From Flaviflagellibacter sp963786225 (lineage in GTDB: Bacteria; Pseudomonadota; Alphaproteobacteria; Rhizobiales; Methylopilaceae), in NCBI GenBank assembly GCA_963786225.1, contig CAWAYQ010000013.1:41797-105796 (forward strand): a stretch of DNA of 64,000 bases, in the 5' to 3' direction. The stretch's first letter is position 1; the number at the start of each line of letters is the position of its first letter. Below are positions 36,333 to 45,451 of this stretch, one piece after another. A program made the position numbers and the translations under genes. Below the pieces are notes generated by a model. That model ran no database searches, was not told the DNA's origin, and worked only from the letters and a program-made list of their open reading frames with translations.

Positions 36333-37498
36333 AGATCGCAAAAATAACGGCGAGTCTGCACAAGCACGAGATCGACCTTCCGGGAATCGGAGCATCCATC
36401 GAGACTCGGATGTTCGTATTCGTCGAGGTCGAGACCGAGGACGGCCGGAAAGGCATGGGCGCAACCGGCTCGTTCCTGCCCTGGGCCGTCATGCCCTGCA
36501 TCGAGGAGCACATCTTCCCGATGATAAAGGGGATGGACGTTCGCCACACCGAAGCGATCCATCACCGGGTCTGGAAACAGCTCAACAACCGCGCCTATAC
36601 CGGCGTGATCTCGAATGCCCTGTCGGCCATCGACATCGCGTGCTGGGATTTGCGCGGAAAGGCCGAAAACCTTCCGATCGCGGAGATGCTCGGCGGCTTC
36701 AGCAAGGAATGCTATACCTACGCGACCTTCGGTTATCCGTTCTTCGACGAAGTCCAGATCGCGGAATACGCGAAGAAATTTCTCGCCGACGGGCACACGA
36801 TGCTCAAAATGGTCGTTGGCGGAGAGCCGACACGCACATGGAAGGACGATGTCCGGCGTGTACGGGCGGCGCGCGACGCGATCGGCCCTGATGTCGATCT
36901 GATGATCGATGCCAATTGCTGGTTCAATCCCCACGACGCCTTCATGCTGGCGAACCAGTTGCAGGACTGCAATCTGAAATGGTTCGAGGAGCCGATCGAA
37001 CAGAACGACGCGCGCGCCCTCGCCGATCTGCGCAGCCGCGTGCAGGTGCCGATCGCCGCGGGACAGATGGAAGGCCATCGCTGGCGCTACCGTGAACTGG
37101 TGACGCACCACTCCGTGGACGTGCTCCAGCCGAATGTTCTCTACAATGGCGGATACACCGAAGCGCTCAAGGTCGCGCACCTGGCGCAGGCGTTCAACCT
37201 GCCGCTTTCCAATGGCGGCGGCTGGCCGATCTTCAACATGCACATCCTGGCCGGTGTCATGAACGGCGGTCCGGTCGAGTTCCATTACGGGATGTGGATG
37301 ACAGGCAAGCATTTCTTCGACGGCACGCCCGATCCGGTGAACGGAAAAATGCGCATTCCCGACCGTCCGGGCCTCGGCTTCACGCCCAATTACGACGCGC
37401 TCAAGGACGCGCGCGTTCACGACCCGGCATCGAGCCGCCTCAAGGGCCGCGATGCACACGGCTATCTCCTGCGCGAGGCCATTCTCGCCCAGACATGA
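36329..37498 (+). CDS. Mandelate racemase/muconate-lactonizing-family enzyme (sugar-acid dehydratase-like)
   Basis: 389 residues of the enolase superfamily. Start is TTG 36329 behind a strong AGGAGG. The barrel carries the metal ligands Asp in MIDANCWFN (about 194), Glu in KWFEEPIEQ (about 220) and Glu in AAGQMEGHRW (about 246), plus a Lys in LKMVVGGEPTRTW. These enzymes abstract a proton next to a carboxylate and often dehydrate an acid sugar. The exact substrate is unknown. It is coupled to a GntR regulator and a TctCBA importer for a carboxylate, which fits. Confidence 0.85.
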   Translation: MKIAKITASLHKHEIDLPGIGASIETRMFVFVEVETEDGRKGMGATGSFLPWAVMPCIEEHIFPMIKGMDVRHTEAIHHRVWKQLNNRAYTGVISNALSAIDIACWDLRGKAENLPIAEMLGGFSKECYTYATFGYPFFDEVQIAEYAKKFLADGHTMLKMVVGGEPTRTWKDDVRRVRAARDAIGPDVDLMIDANCWFNPHDAFMLANQLQDCNLKWFEEPIEQNDARALADLRSRVQVPIAAGQMEGHRWRYRELVTHHSVDVLQPNVLYNGGYTEALKVAHLAQAFNLPLSNGGGWPIFNMHILAGVMNGGPVEFHYGMWMTGKHFFDGTPDPVNGKMRIPDRPGLGFTPNYDALKDARVHDPASSRLKGRDAHGYLLREAILAQT

Positions 37499-37521
37499 GA
37501 TTTGTAACGACATAGGAGAAA

Positions 37522-37577
37522 TTCGTTGTCCGCGAGAGACGCGGACAACGAAGGACCTTGGCGCAGGGAAGCGCCAA
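37522..37577 (+). terminator. Two tandem hairpins between dehydratase and tctC
   Basis: A perfect 13-bp stem TTCGTTGTCCGCG-AGAGA-CGCGGACAACGAA (37522-37552) and a 7-bp stem TTGGCGC-AGGGAA-GCGCCAA (37558-37577) lie in the 123-bp gap. No strong T-run follows, so a processing or stability element that raises the binding-protein level relative to the enzyme is likelier than a full terminator. Confidence 0.5.
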
Positions 37578-37621
37578 AAGTAGGACGCATCACTTAAAAA
37601 GAATAACGGGAGGAATGATTG

Positions 37622-38598
37622 ATGACGTACTTTACGCTTTCTGCTCTCTTGACCCGCGGGCGTGTCGCCGCCGCTGCGGTTTGCACCGCATCGATCATGG
37701 CCGCCTCGCCGGCCCTGGCGGAATATCCGGACCGCGACATCAAGATGATCATACCCTTCGGGGTCGGCGGCGGCAGCGACACGCTGGCGCGAACCATCGC
37801 CAACGTGATCGGCGAACTGAAGGTACTGCCAGTATCGATCCTGCCGGAGAACAAGCCCGGCGGAAGCGGCGCTGTCGGTTACAGTTCCGTCGCCAAGGAA
37901 AAGGGAAATCCGGACCTGATCGCAACGGTCAGCGTCAGCTTCTTCACGACGCCGCTGCAGGGCGGATCGCCGGTCAGTTATCGCGACTTCACCCCTCTCG
38001 CCGCGATCGCCCAGTCACCGTACGTGCTCGTGGTCCCGGCGGCTTCGGAATACAAGACCCTCGATGACCTGAAGAAAACCCCGCGCCTTGTTACGGGTAC
38101 CGTCGGCGTCGTATCCGACGCGGCTCTTCTGGCGCGCATGACGTCAAACGCGCTCGGCATCAAGGTCGACCCGGTGCCGTTCGACGGTGAAGGAGAAGTC
38201 ATGGCCGCGCTTCTCGGCGGCCATGTCAACATCGCGTATTTCAATCCCAGCGAAGTCCTGCCGCAGATCCAGGCCGGAAAGCTCCGCGCTCTTGCCGTAA
38301 GTTCGGCGACAAGAGCCTCGCATTCCCGGATGTGCCGACCTTTAAGGAACTGGGACACGACATCGTCCATACCCAGATCCGCGGCCTCGTAATGCCGAAA
38401 GACGTCAAGCCTGAGGTTGTCGCGTACTGGGAAGGCGTGCTGAAGAAGGTTGCGGAAAGCCCGCAATGGAAGGCACAGTACATCGACCGCTTTCACGACG
38501 TGCCGAATTACATGAACAGCGCGGAGTTCGGCAAGGCGATCGCCGACACCAGCGCCCGTTATGAAAAGCTGATGAAGGAACTCGGCATTATCAAGTGA
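37622..38598 (+). CDS. tctC: TctC-type tripartite tricarboxylate transporter binding protein, one missing base near 38304
   Basis: The restored product has 325 residues, normal for TctC/Bug proteins, with a signal peptide (ending SPALA) and the blocks IKMIIPFGVGGGSDTLARTIA, ENKPGGSGAVGY, SVSFFTTPLQGG and FPDVPTFKELGHDI. The first frame ends 30 codons after the last conserved block; adding one base in AGT-TC-GGC near 38304 continues with GDKSLAFPDVPT. It binds a carboxylate in the periplasm for TctAB. The start ATG 37622 follows GGGAGG; TTG 37619 is an alternative. Confidence 0.8.
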
Positions 38599-38603
38599 CG
38601 CCG

Positions 38604-38634
38604 ACGCCCCCGCGCTGTAACGGCGCGGGGGCGT
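38604..38634 (+). terminator. Hairpin between tctC and tctB
   Basis: A perfect 12-bp G+C stem ACGCCCCCGCGC / GCGCGGGGGCGT with a 7-nt loop directly follows the tctC stop. No T-run follows. It probably limits expression of the membrane subunits relative to the binding protein, as in other TctCBA operons. Confidence 0.55.
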
Positions 38635-38664
38635 ACGTCCTCAGGCCTCGGCGGGAACTTCATC

Positions 38665-39132
38665 ATGAGCATTCGTCATCTCGACCAAATCGTGGCGCTT
38701 TTTCTGATGGGCTTCGGAGCCTATCTGATCTGGGCAGGGCTTCAGTACGGCTTCATGCAGGGGACAACACCGGGCGCCGGGTTCTTTCCGCTGCTGTCCG
38801 GAGGAGGCCTGGTTGTCCTCAGCATCCTCAATCTGGCACGCAGCGTTCTCGGCACTGAAGAGTTGCAGGAGGACATGTCGCGCCGCGACGTCGCAAAATT
38901 CGCGGCTATTGTCGTCGCCATGCTCGTCTTTGTCGCGATCACGCCTCTCCTGGGCATCACGATCGCGGCGATGCTGCTGATGCTGGCCATAGGCTTCACC
39001 ATCCGGCCCTCGCTCGAACGCAGCTATCTCGTGCGTCTCGGCATGATCTGCGTGCTCACTCCCATCGCCTGTTTCGGCATATTCGGAACGCTGCTCCGCG
39101 TGCCGTTGCCGCGCGGATTGTTCGGTCTTTGA
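38665..39132 (+). CDS. tctB: TctB small membrane subunit
   Basis: 155 residues with four predicted membrane segments: GAYLIWAGLQYGF, TPGAGFFPLLSGG, AKFAAIVVAMLVFVAITPLLG and LMLAIGFTIRPSL. The TPGAGFFP signature is typical of TctB. It begins at ATG 38665 and works with TctA to form the channel of the tripartite tricarboxylate transporter. Confidence 0.87.
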   Translation: MSIRHLDQIVALFLMGFGAYLIWAGLQYGFMQGTTPGAGFFPLLSGGGLVVLSILNLARSVLGTEELQEDMSRRDVAKFAAIVVAMLVFVAITPLLGITIAAMLLMLAIGFTIRPSLERSYLVRLGMICVLTPIACFGIFGTLLRVPLPRGLFGL

Positions 39133-39175
39133 TCGTTAGCGGCGCGGTTCGCCCAAGAAAAAACTGGAGAGCGTG

Positions 39176-40693
39176 ATGGATGTCCTGAATCTCCTCCTTG
39201 ACGGCATCGGCCAAGCCATGCAGCCGAGCATTCTCGCCGCGACCATGTTGGGCGCGATCCTCGGCCTACTGATCGGCGCCCTGCCCGGCCTCGGGCCGTC
39301 GGCCGGCGTCGCCATCATGCTCCCCATCGCGGTGACGTTCGGAGGAACGGCAGCGATCGCGTGTATTGCCGGCATCTATTACGGCGCCATGTTCGGCGGC
39401 GCGATCACGTCGATCCTTCTCGGGATTCCGGGCGATGCGCCGTCCGTCATGACCGTGATCGACGGCTACCCCATGGCGTTGAAAGGCGAAGCAGGCCGTG
39501 CGCTTGGCATGAGCGTTTTCGCGTCGTTCATCGGCGGCCTGTTCGGCCTCGCCGGCATGGTCGCTCTGTCCGTACCGATTTCAAATTGGGCTTTGGCCTT
39601 CGGCCCAACCGAGATGACGGCGATGATGGCCTTCTCGCTGTCCCTCGTCAGCGTGCTCGGCGGACGAAACTCGATCAAGGGCTTCGTGGCGCTCATCATC
39701 GGATTGTGGGTCGGCATGATCGGCCTCGACCCCATCGCCGGCCCGGCGCGATTCACATTCGGCCAGATGGATCTGTTCGATGGCATCGACTTCTCCGTGA
39801 TCGCGGTCGGTCTGTTCGGCCTGACCGCCATGTTCACCAGCCTCGATGCCACCATCGACCGCGACATGGCGAGCTTCAGCTTCCGTTCGCTTCTTCCGCG
39901 GTTCAGCGATGCCGTTGCCTCGCGCTGGGAACTTCTGAGCGGGTCGATCATCGGCTTCATCGTCGGCGTGCTGCCGGGAGTGGGCGCGACCGCCGCGACC
40001 ATGCTGTCCTACGCCGTGGCGAAACGCAGCTCCAGCAGACCCGAGCTTTTCGGCACCGGGATCGTCGAGGGGGTAGCTGCGCCGGAAGCCGCCAACAATT
40101 CTGCGTCCTACGGAAACATGATCCCGCTCTTCACCCTGGGCATTCCGGGTTCGGCGACAACCGCCGTCATGATGGGCGGCCTTCTGATGATCGGCCTGCA
40201 GCCCGGCCCTCTGCTGTTCGTCAACAATCCGGATTTCATCTGGACGGTGTTCGGCAGTTTCTGGGTCGGCAATCTGGCTCTGGTGTTCCTGACGCTTCTT
40301 CTCACGCCCCTGCTCGCCAGCATCCTGTTCATTTCGACAGCCATTCTCTACCCGATCATCATCGCCATCATCGTGTTCGGCGTGTATGCGATCGAGTTCT
40401 CGATGGCGAACATCGTCATCGCCGTCATTGCAGGAGCCGTCGGGCTCATTCTCCTCAAGCTCGATTACCCCCCCGTTCCGCTTGTCCTCGGGCTGGTGCT
40501 CGGCCCGATGCTGGAGCGCAATATCCGCAGGACGATGATTCAATCCCAGGGCGATCTGCTGGTCTTCATCGAGAGGCCCATCGCGCTGGCCCTGTTTCTC
40601 GCGACGCTGGTCGTCATCGTGCTGCCGCTCATTCTGCGGGCGCTGAACCTGAAAAAGATTCCGGCCGACGATGCCGAAGCCCCGGCATCCTGA
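39176..40693 (+). CDS. tctA: TctA large membrane subunit
   Basis: 505 residues with about 12 membrane segments. LIGALPGLGPSAGVAIMLPIAV, GDAPSVMTVIDGYPMALKGEAGRALGM, VGVLPGVGATAATMLSYAVAKR and GIPGSATTAVMMGGLLMIGLQPGP are the conserved TctA substrate-handling loops. The start ATG 39176 follows GGAGA; GTG 39173 is possible. It forms the transport path for the carboxylate bound by TctC. It closes the GntR-dehydratase-TctCBA operon. Confidence 0.92.
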   Translation: MDVLNLLLDGIGQAMQPSILAATMLGAILGLLIGALPGLGPSAGVAIMLPIAVTFGGTAAIACIAGIYYGAMFGGAITSILLGIPGDAPSVMTVIDGYPMALKGEAGRALGMSVFASFIGGLFGLAGMVALSVPISNWALAFGPTEMTAMMAFSLSLVSVLGGRNSIKGFVALIIGLWVGMIGLDPIAGPARFTFGQMDLFDGIDFSVIAVGLFGLTAMFTSLDATIDRDMASFSFRSLLPRFSDAVASRWELLSGSIIGFIVGVLPGVGATAATMLSYAVAKRSSSRPELFGTGIVEGVAAPEAANNSASYGNMIPLFTLGIPGSATTAVMMGGLLMIGLQPGPLLFVNNPDFIWTVFGSFWVGNLALVFLTLLLTPLLASILFISTAILYPIIIAIIVFGVYAIEFSMANIVIAVIAGAVGLILLKLDYPPVPLVLGLVLGPMLERNIRRTMIQSQGDLLVFIERPIALALFLATLVVIVLPLILRALNLKKIPADDAEAPAS

Positions 40694-40831
40694 CCCTGAT
40701 GCCCCTCACCACAGCGCGGAAATCCCTTCGCTCGAATTTTGATCGGCCGGGGGTGCGCTCCCTTTTCATCGCACGGTCATCAACTCTGGCATTATCGGCG
40801 CCGGCGTCCCTGCCAGCCTGACGAGATTTGC

Positions 40832-42436
40832 ATGACCGAGTGGTGGAAGACCGGAACGATCTACCAGATCTATCCCCGCTCCTTTCAGGATACGGACGGC
40901 GACGGGGTCGGCGACCTCAAGGGGATCACCAGCCGCCTCGCTTACGTCGCGGGGCTCGGCGTCGAGGCGGTATGGCTGTCGCCCATCTTCGTCTCGCCCA
41001 TGGCCGATTTCGGTTACGACATCGCCGATTACACCGCGATCGACCCGCTGTTCGGCACGCTTGAGGATTTCGACGCCCTCGCCGCCGAGGCCCACCGGCT
41101 CGGCCTCAAGCTCATTCTCGATCTCGTTCCGAACCATACCTCCGACGCGCATCCCTGGTTCGCGGAAAGCCGGTCGTCGCGGAGCAATACGAAACGCGAT
41201 TGGTACATCTGGCGCGACGGCCGCGACGGCGGGCCGCCGAACAACTGGATCTCGAACTTCGGCGGAAGCGCCTGGGAACTCGATCCCGCGTCGGGTCAAT
41301 ATTATTACCACGCCTTCCTGAAGGAGCAGCCGGACCTCAACTGGCGCAATCCCGATGTTCGCGCCGCGATGCACGACGTGCTGCGGTTCTGGATGGAGCG
41401 CGGAGCCGACGGGTTCCGCGTCGATGTCATCTGGCATCTGATGAAGGATCCGGATTTCCGCGACAACCCTCCGAACCCGGATTGGCAGGCGGGCCATCAG
41501 GACATCGGGCGGTTTCACCAGGTGCATTCCGCCGATCATCCGGACGTACACAAAATCATCGCCGAGCTTCGGAACGTCGTGGACGAATTTCCCGATCGCG
41601 TGCTCATCGGCGAAATCTATCTGCCGCTCGAACGGCTGATGACGTATTACGGCGAAGAGCTTTCCGGCGCGCATCTGCCTTTCAACTTCCAGCTCCTGCA
41701 GACACCCTGGAACGCGGACGCCATCGCCCGCGTGATCGGCGAGTACGAAGCCGCTTTGCCCGAGGGCGGCTGGCCGAATTGGGTGCTCGGCAATCACGAC
41801 CGGCCGCGCATCGCCGCGCGTGTCGGCGAGGCACAGGCTCGGGTCGCCGCAATGCTTCTACTGACTTTGCGCGGCACGCCGACCTTGTATTACGGCGACG
41901 AGATCGGCATTGCGGATGTGACGATTGCCCCCGAGGCCGTACAGGATCCATGGGAAAAACAGGAGCCTGGCCTCGGTCTCGGCCGAGATCCAGTTCGTAC
42001 ACCGATGCAATGGGATGCGTCGCGGAATGCAGGCTTCACCTCCGCCTCCCCCTGGCTGCCGCTGACGGAGGATTGGCGGGAGCGCAATGTGGATGAACTC
42101 CTCGGCGAGCCGGACTCGATCCTCGATCTGTACCGGAAGCTGCTCGCCGTGCGCCGCGGATCCCGCGCTCTGCAGATCGGCGACTATAGATCCCTGCCGG
42201 GGACCGACGGCGTTCTGGCCTATCTGCGGACGCATGCGGATGAGAGCATTGCCGTCATCCTGAACCTCACGGGGGAACGGCGGTCCCTGAATCTTCCGAA
42301 GGGCACGACGGGAACGGCGCTGATTTCCACCGGCATCCGCGAGCCGGGTTCGGCCGTGGCAGATCTTGTTGAGCTCGAGCCTGATGAAGGTGTCGTTATT
42401 GCTCTGATCGCGGCAAGCCCGCAGCTCGTCCGCTGA
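40832..42436 (+). CDS. GH13 alpha-glucosidase/oligo-1,6-glucosidase
   Basis: 534 residues. Catalytic residues are D198 (GFRVDVIWH, nucleophile), E261 (LIGEIYL, acid/base) and D323 (LGNHDRPRI, stabiliser). Region I (VTDLVPNHTS) is also typical. The lack of a signal peptide makes it cytoplasmic. It hydrolyses or transfers glucose from alpha-linked oligosaccharides such as isomaltose, trehalose-like or sucrose compounds; the exact bond is not determined. Start ATG 40832; an earlier frame extension has no similarity. No sugar transporter adjoins it, so it may be an independent unit. Confidence 0.9.
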   Translation: MTEWWKTGTIYQIYPRSFQDTDGDGVGDLKGITSRLAYVAGLGVEAVWLSPIFVSPMADFGYDIADYTAIDPLFGTLEDFDALAAEAHRLGLKLILDLVPNHTSDAHPWFAESRSSRSNTKRDWYIWRDGRDGGPPNNWISNFGGSAWELDPASGQYYYHAFLKEQPDLNWRNPDVRAAMHDVLRFWMERGADGFRVDVIWHLMKDPDFRDNPPNPDWQAGHQDIGRFHQVHSADHPDVHKIIAELRNVVDEFPDRVLIGEIYLPLERLMTYYGEELSGAHLPFNFQLLQTPWNADAIARVIGEYEAALPEGGWPNWVLGNHDRPRIAARVGEAQARVAAMLLLTLRGTPTLYYGDEIGIADVTIAPEAVQDPWEKQEPGLGLGRDPVRTPMQWDASRNAGFTSASPWLPLTEDWRERNVDELLGEPDSILDLYRKLLAVRRGSRALQIGDYRSLPGTDGVLAYLRTHADESIAVILNLTGERRSLNLPKGTTGTALISTGIREPGSAVADLVELEPDEGVVIALIAASPQLVR

Positions 42437-42498
42437 TCCGCCTTCAAGCCGCCGGGATTGGCGGGTCTGTTCGCGCCTCTCTCATTTGGAGTTTCCCG

Positions 42499-43239
42499 AT
42501 GCGCTTCGCGCTCGCTCTCGTTCTTGCTGTCACCGCCTCCCCGGTTTTGACCCCCGTCTTCGCGCAGGACGCGCCGCCTCCGCCGCCCGGTCCGCGCCCG
42601 GCGATCTTCGTTCTGTCCGGGGAAGGCAAAGCGTCCGCGACACCCGATCTCGCGGTGCTGAGCTCCGGCGTCGTGGCCGAAGGCAAGACGGCGCGCGAGG
42701 CGCTCGACGCCAACACGGCCGCCATGACCAAGCTGATCTCCAGTTTCAAAGCCACGGGCATCGAGGACCGGGACATCGCGACCTCCGGCTTCACCGTCCA
42801 GCCGCGCTATATCTATTCGCAGCGCAATGACGGAACGCAGGGGCCGCCGCGCATCACGGGCTACGAAGTCCGCAACACCGTGACGGTGAAGGTGCGCGAC
42901 CTCACAAAACTGGGCGGTATTCTCGACACGGCCGTCACCGAAGGCTCGAACCAGATCGACGGCCTGACCTTCGACATCTCGAAGAAGGACGAGCTTCTCA
43001 AGGAGGCGCGCAAGAAGGCGCTGGCCGACGCCCGCGCCAAGGCCGATCTCTATGCTGAAGCGGCCGGTGTGAAGCTCGGACGCCTGCGCGAACTCTCCGA
43101 ACAGGCCGGGAGCGGTTACCCCCCGCCCCGCCCGATGGCCATGCGCATGGAAGCCAAGGCCGCGGCCGATGTGCCGGTTGAAGCCGGTGAACAGGAGATC
43201 AGCGTCAACATCATCGCGACCTGGGAAATCGCGCCCTAA
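42499..43239 (+). CDS. SIMPL-domain (DUF541) periplasmic protein
   Basis: 246 residues: signal peptide (1-21, ending VFAQ), then the SIMPL domain with LSGEGKASATPDLAVLSSGV, AALDANTAAMTKLISSFKATGIEDRDI, ITGYEVRNTVTVKVRDLTKLGGILD and KKALADARAKADLYAEAAGV. Domain members are oxidative-stress or envelope-related but of uncertain activity. ATG 42499 follows TTGGAG. It lies 62 bp after the glucosidase and may be co-transcribed. Confidence 0.87.
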   Translation: MRFALALVLAVTASPVLTPVFAQDAPPPPPGPRPAIFVLSGEGKASATPDLAVLSSGVVAEGKTAREALDANTAAMTKLISSFKATGIEDRDIATSGFTVQPRYIYSQRNDGTQGPPRITGYEVRNTVTVKVRDLTKLGGILDTAVTEGSNQIDGLTFDISKKDELLKEARKKALADARAKADLYAEAAGVKLGRLRELSEQAGSGYPPPRPMAMRMEAKAAADVPVEAGEQEISVNIIATWEIAP

Positions 43240-43311
43240 AAGGCGCGCGAGAGCCGGATCGACCTCTGCCGCCACGCCGCTTATGCTGACGGCGGCAGAA
43301 GGTTTCGACCG

Positions 43312-43641
43312 ATGAGCACAGCTGACATCCTTTCGGGACGCCAGATCGCCGCCGCCAGGGCCTTGGTCTCACTGAGCCAGGCCGCGCTCGCCGAGGCCGC
43401 CGGCATTTCCGTCACAAACCTGAAGCGGATGGAAGCCAACAGCGTCAATGTTCCGGCCTCCAGCCTGCCCTGCAAAGTAACGGCGGTGCGTCATGCGCTC
43501 GAGCACGCGGGCGCGCTGTTCGTGCCGGAAGACGCATCGGCCGGCGCGGGGGTGCGGCTGAAATTAACCCGCTCCGAAACCCGGCAGATCAGCAATTGGG
43601 AAGGCGAAGGCGGACGCGTCGCCGACGACGACGTTCAGTAA
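43312..43641 (+). CDS. XRE-family helix-turn-helix protein
   Basis: 109 residues: residues about 9-55 form a lambda-repressor-like HTH (RQIAAARALVSLSQAALAEAAGISVTNLKRME), followed by a C-terminal extension (LEHAGALFVPEDASAGAGVRLKL). This two-part form is common in small regulators of Hyphomicrobiales. Nothing indicates its targets. Confidence 0.8.
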   Translation: MSTADILSGRQIAAARALVSLSQAALAEAAGISVTNLKRMEANSVNVPASSLPCKVTAVRHALEHAGALFVPEDASAGAGVRLKLTRSETRQISNWEGEGGRVADDDVQ

Positions 43642-43741
43642 CCGGACCCGCCTTCCAATGCATTGACGCCCCCGTGGCGTCCGTGCTCAAGCCCGACTAT
43701 GATCTCCAGCGGGGGCTGGCTGATGAGCGTGGGGCGGGGGA

Positions 43742-45328
43742 ATGAGCGAAAAAGGCACGTCTAAAGGGGGCACGACTTCCATTCCGGTTTCGGTCGTCGC
43801 CATTCTGGTGCTGATCGGTCTCGTCGGCATGCCGGTCGCAGCCCTGCTCGATATGCGCGCGCTGTCGGAAAATCTCCTGCGCAGGCAGGGCGGCGAAATC
43901 TCCCGCATCATCGACGACATGCGCACCTTCTACGCAACCGATGTCGTCGGGCGTGTCATGGCGGCGCACGGGGCCGACACCAAGCCGACGCACAATTTCC
44001 GCGAGGTCGAAGGCGGCATCCCGATCCCCGCAACCTTGTCGATCGAGCTCGGCAATCTCATCAGCAAACGCAACGATAGCGTCAAATATCAGTTCGTCTC
44101 CGATTATCCGTTTTCCGGGCGCGGCCCCCGCGAGCTCGATACGTTCGAGAAGGCCGCGATCACGGATCTGCGCGCCGATCCGGCGCGCCAGATCGTCCAG
44201 GTCTCCGGTTCCGTCTTCGACCGGCAGATCCGCATGGCGACGCCGGTGCGAATGGCACAGGCCTGCGTGAACTGTCACAACGCCCATCCCGAGAGCCCGC
44301 GCAAGGACTGGAAGGTCGGCGACGTGCGCGGCATCCAGGAGATCACGATCCATCAGCCGATCGCCGCCAATATCTTCGCCTTCAAATATCTCGTCGGCTA
44401 TTTCATCGTCGCCGCGATCATCGGCGTGGCCTTCATTCTGTTCCAGAGACGCCAGTCCATGGCCATTTCGGGGATGAACCGCGAACTGACCGAGGCCAAC
44501 GATTTCCTCGCGACCATCTCGATGAAGCTCGCGAAATATCTCTCGCCGCAAATCTACAAGAGCATCTTCTCCGGCCAGCGCGATGTCGCGATCGCGACCG
44601 AGCGGAAGCGCCTTACGATCTTTTTCTCCGACATCAAGGATTTCACCGCGACCGCCGAGCGGCTTCAGCCGGAAGATCTGACCTCGCTTCTGAACGAATA
44701 CTTCACCGAAATGTCGAACATCGCGCTCCGCCACGGCGCGACCGTCGACAAGTTCATCGGCGACGCGATGCTGCTGTTCTTCGGCGACCCGGAGACCAAG
44801 GGCACGGCGGAAGACGCGCGCGCCTGTCTTGAAATGGCGATCGAGATGCAGAAGCGGCTCATCACCATGAACGCCGAATGGCGCAAGCGCGGCGTCGAAG
44901 TGCCGTTCCAGGCGCGTATGGGCATGAATACGGGCTTCTGCAATGTCGGCAATTTCGGCTCGGAAGACCGTATGGACTACACGATCATCGGCGCCGAGGC
45001 GAACCTCGCGGCGCGGCTGCAGACCATCGCCGAGCCCGGCGGCATCGTGCTCAGCTATGAAACCTATGCGCTCGTGAAGGACCTCGTGCGTGCCCATCCC
45101 CTGCCCCCGATCCAGATGAAGGGCATCAGCCGCGAGGTCGTGCCCTACGCAATCGAGTGTCTTTCGACCGACGGCGCGACGAAGCCCAATGTCATCAGCC
45201 AGCAGTCGAAGGGCGTCGACGTGTTCCTGGATCTCGACGCGCTCGACAGCGCGGGCGCGGCGCGGACCCGCAAGCTCCTGGAGGATGCGATCGCGGCGCT
45301 CGACCTGAAGACGGCGAAGCCGGCTTAG
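43742..45328 (+). CDS. Heme-sensor (DUF3365/Tll0287-like) adenylate cyclase
   Basis: 528 residues. Two membrane helices (about 14-36 and 217-234) enclose a periplasmic DUF3365/Tll0287-type domain with a c-type heme motif CVNCH at 175-179. Cytoplasmic residues from about 285 form a class III cyclase: FFSDIKDFT and KFIGDAMLLFFG hold the two metal Asp, and the RMGMNTG, FGSEDRMDYTIIG region the substrate. It may turn a redox or gas signal at the heme into cAMP. DUF3365 domains more often sit on kinases or methyl-acceptors. The start is ATG 43742 with GGCGGGGGA. Confidence 0.88.
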   Translation: MSEKGTSKGGTTSIPVSVVAILVLIGLVGMPVAALLDMRALSENLLRRQGGEISRIIDDMRTFYATDVVGRVMAAHGADTKPTHNFREVEGGIPIPATLSIELGNLISKRNDSVKYQFVSDYPFSGRGPRELDTFEKAAITDLRADPARQIVQVSGSVFDRQIRMATPVRMAQACVNCHNAHPESPRKDWKVGDVRGIQEITIHQPIAANIFAFKYLVGYFIVAAIIGVAFILFQRRQSMAISGMNRELTEANDFLATISMKLAKYLSPQIYKSIFSGQRDVAIATERKRLTIFFSDIKDFTATAERLQPEDLTSLLNEYFTEMSNIALRHGATVDKFIGDAMLLFFGDPETKGTAEDARACLEMAIEMQKRLITMNAEWRKRGVEVPFQARMGMNTGFCNVGNFGSEDRMDYTIIGAEANLAARLQTIAEPGGIVLSYETYALVKDLVRAHPLPPIQMKGISREVVPYAIECLSTDGATKPNVISQQSKGVDVFLDLDALDSAGAARTRKLLEDAIAALDLKTAKPA

Positions 45329-45330
45329 CA

Positions 45331-45446
45331 TGTCCCGGGGCTGCGAAGCAGAGCCCGGGACCCATACGCCGTGAGCTCTCGACTCAATCACTGACGCTGC
45401 GGAGTATGGGTCCGGGGCTCGACGCTGCGCGTCGCCCCGGGACATG
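45331..45446. repeat. CCCGGG-type palindromic repeat, second copy
   Basis: It contains TGTCCCGGGGCTGCGAAGCA and GAGCCCGGGACCCATACGCC at one end, then GCTGCGGAGTATGGGTCCGG and CGTCGCCCCGGGACATGC at the other. These are inverted versions of the blocks at 14137-14245. It sits between the convergent cyclase and dipZ genes and could terminate both. Confidence 0.7.
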
Positions 45447-45451
45447 CGCAC

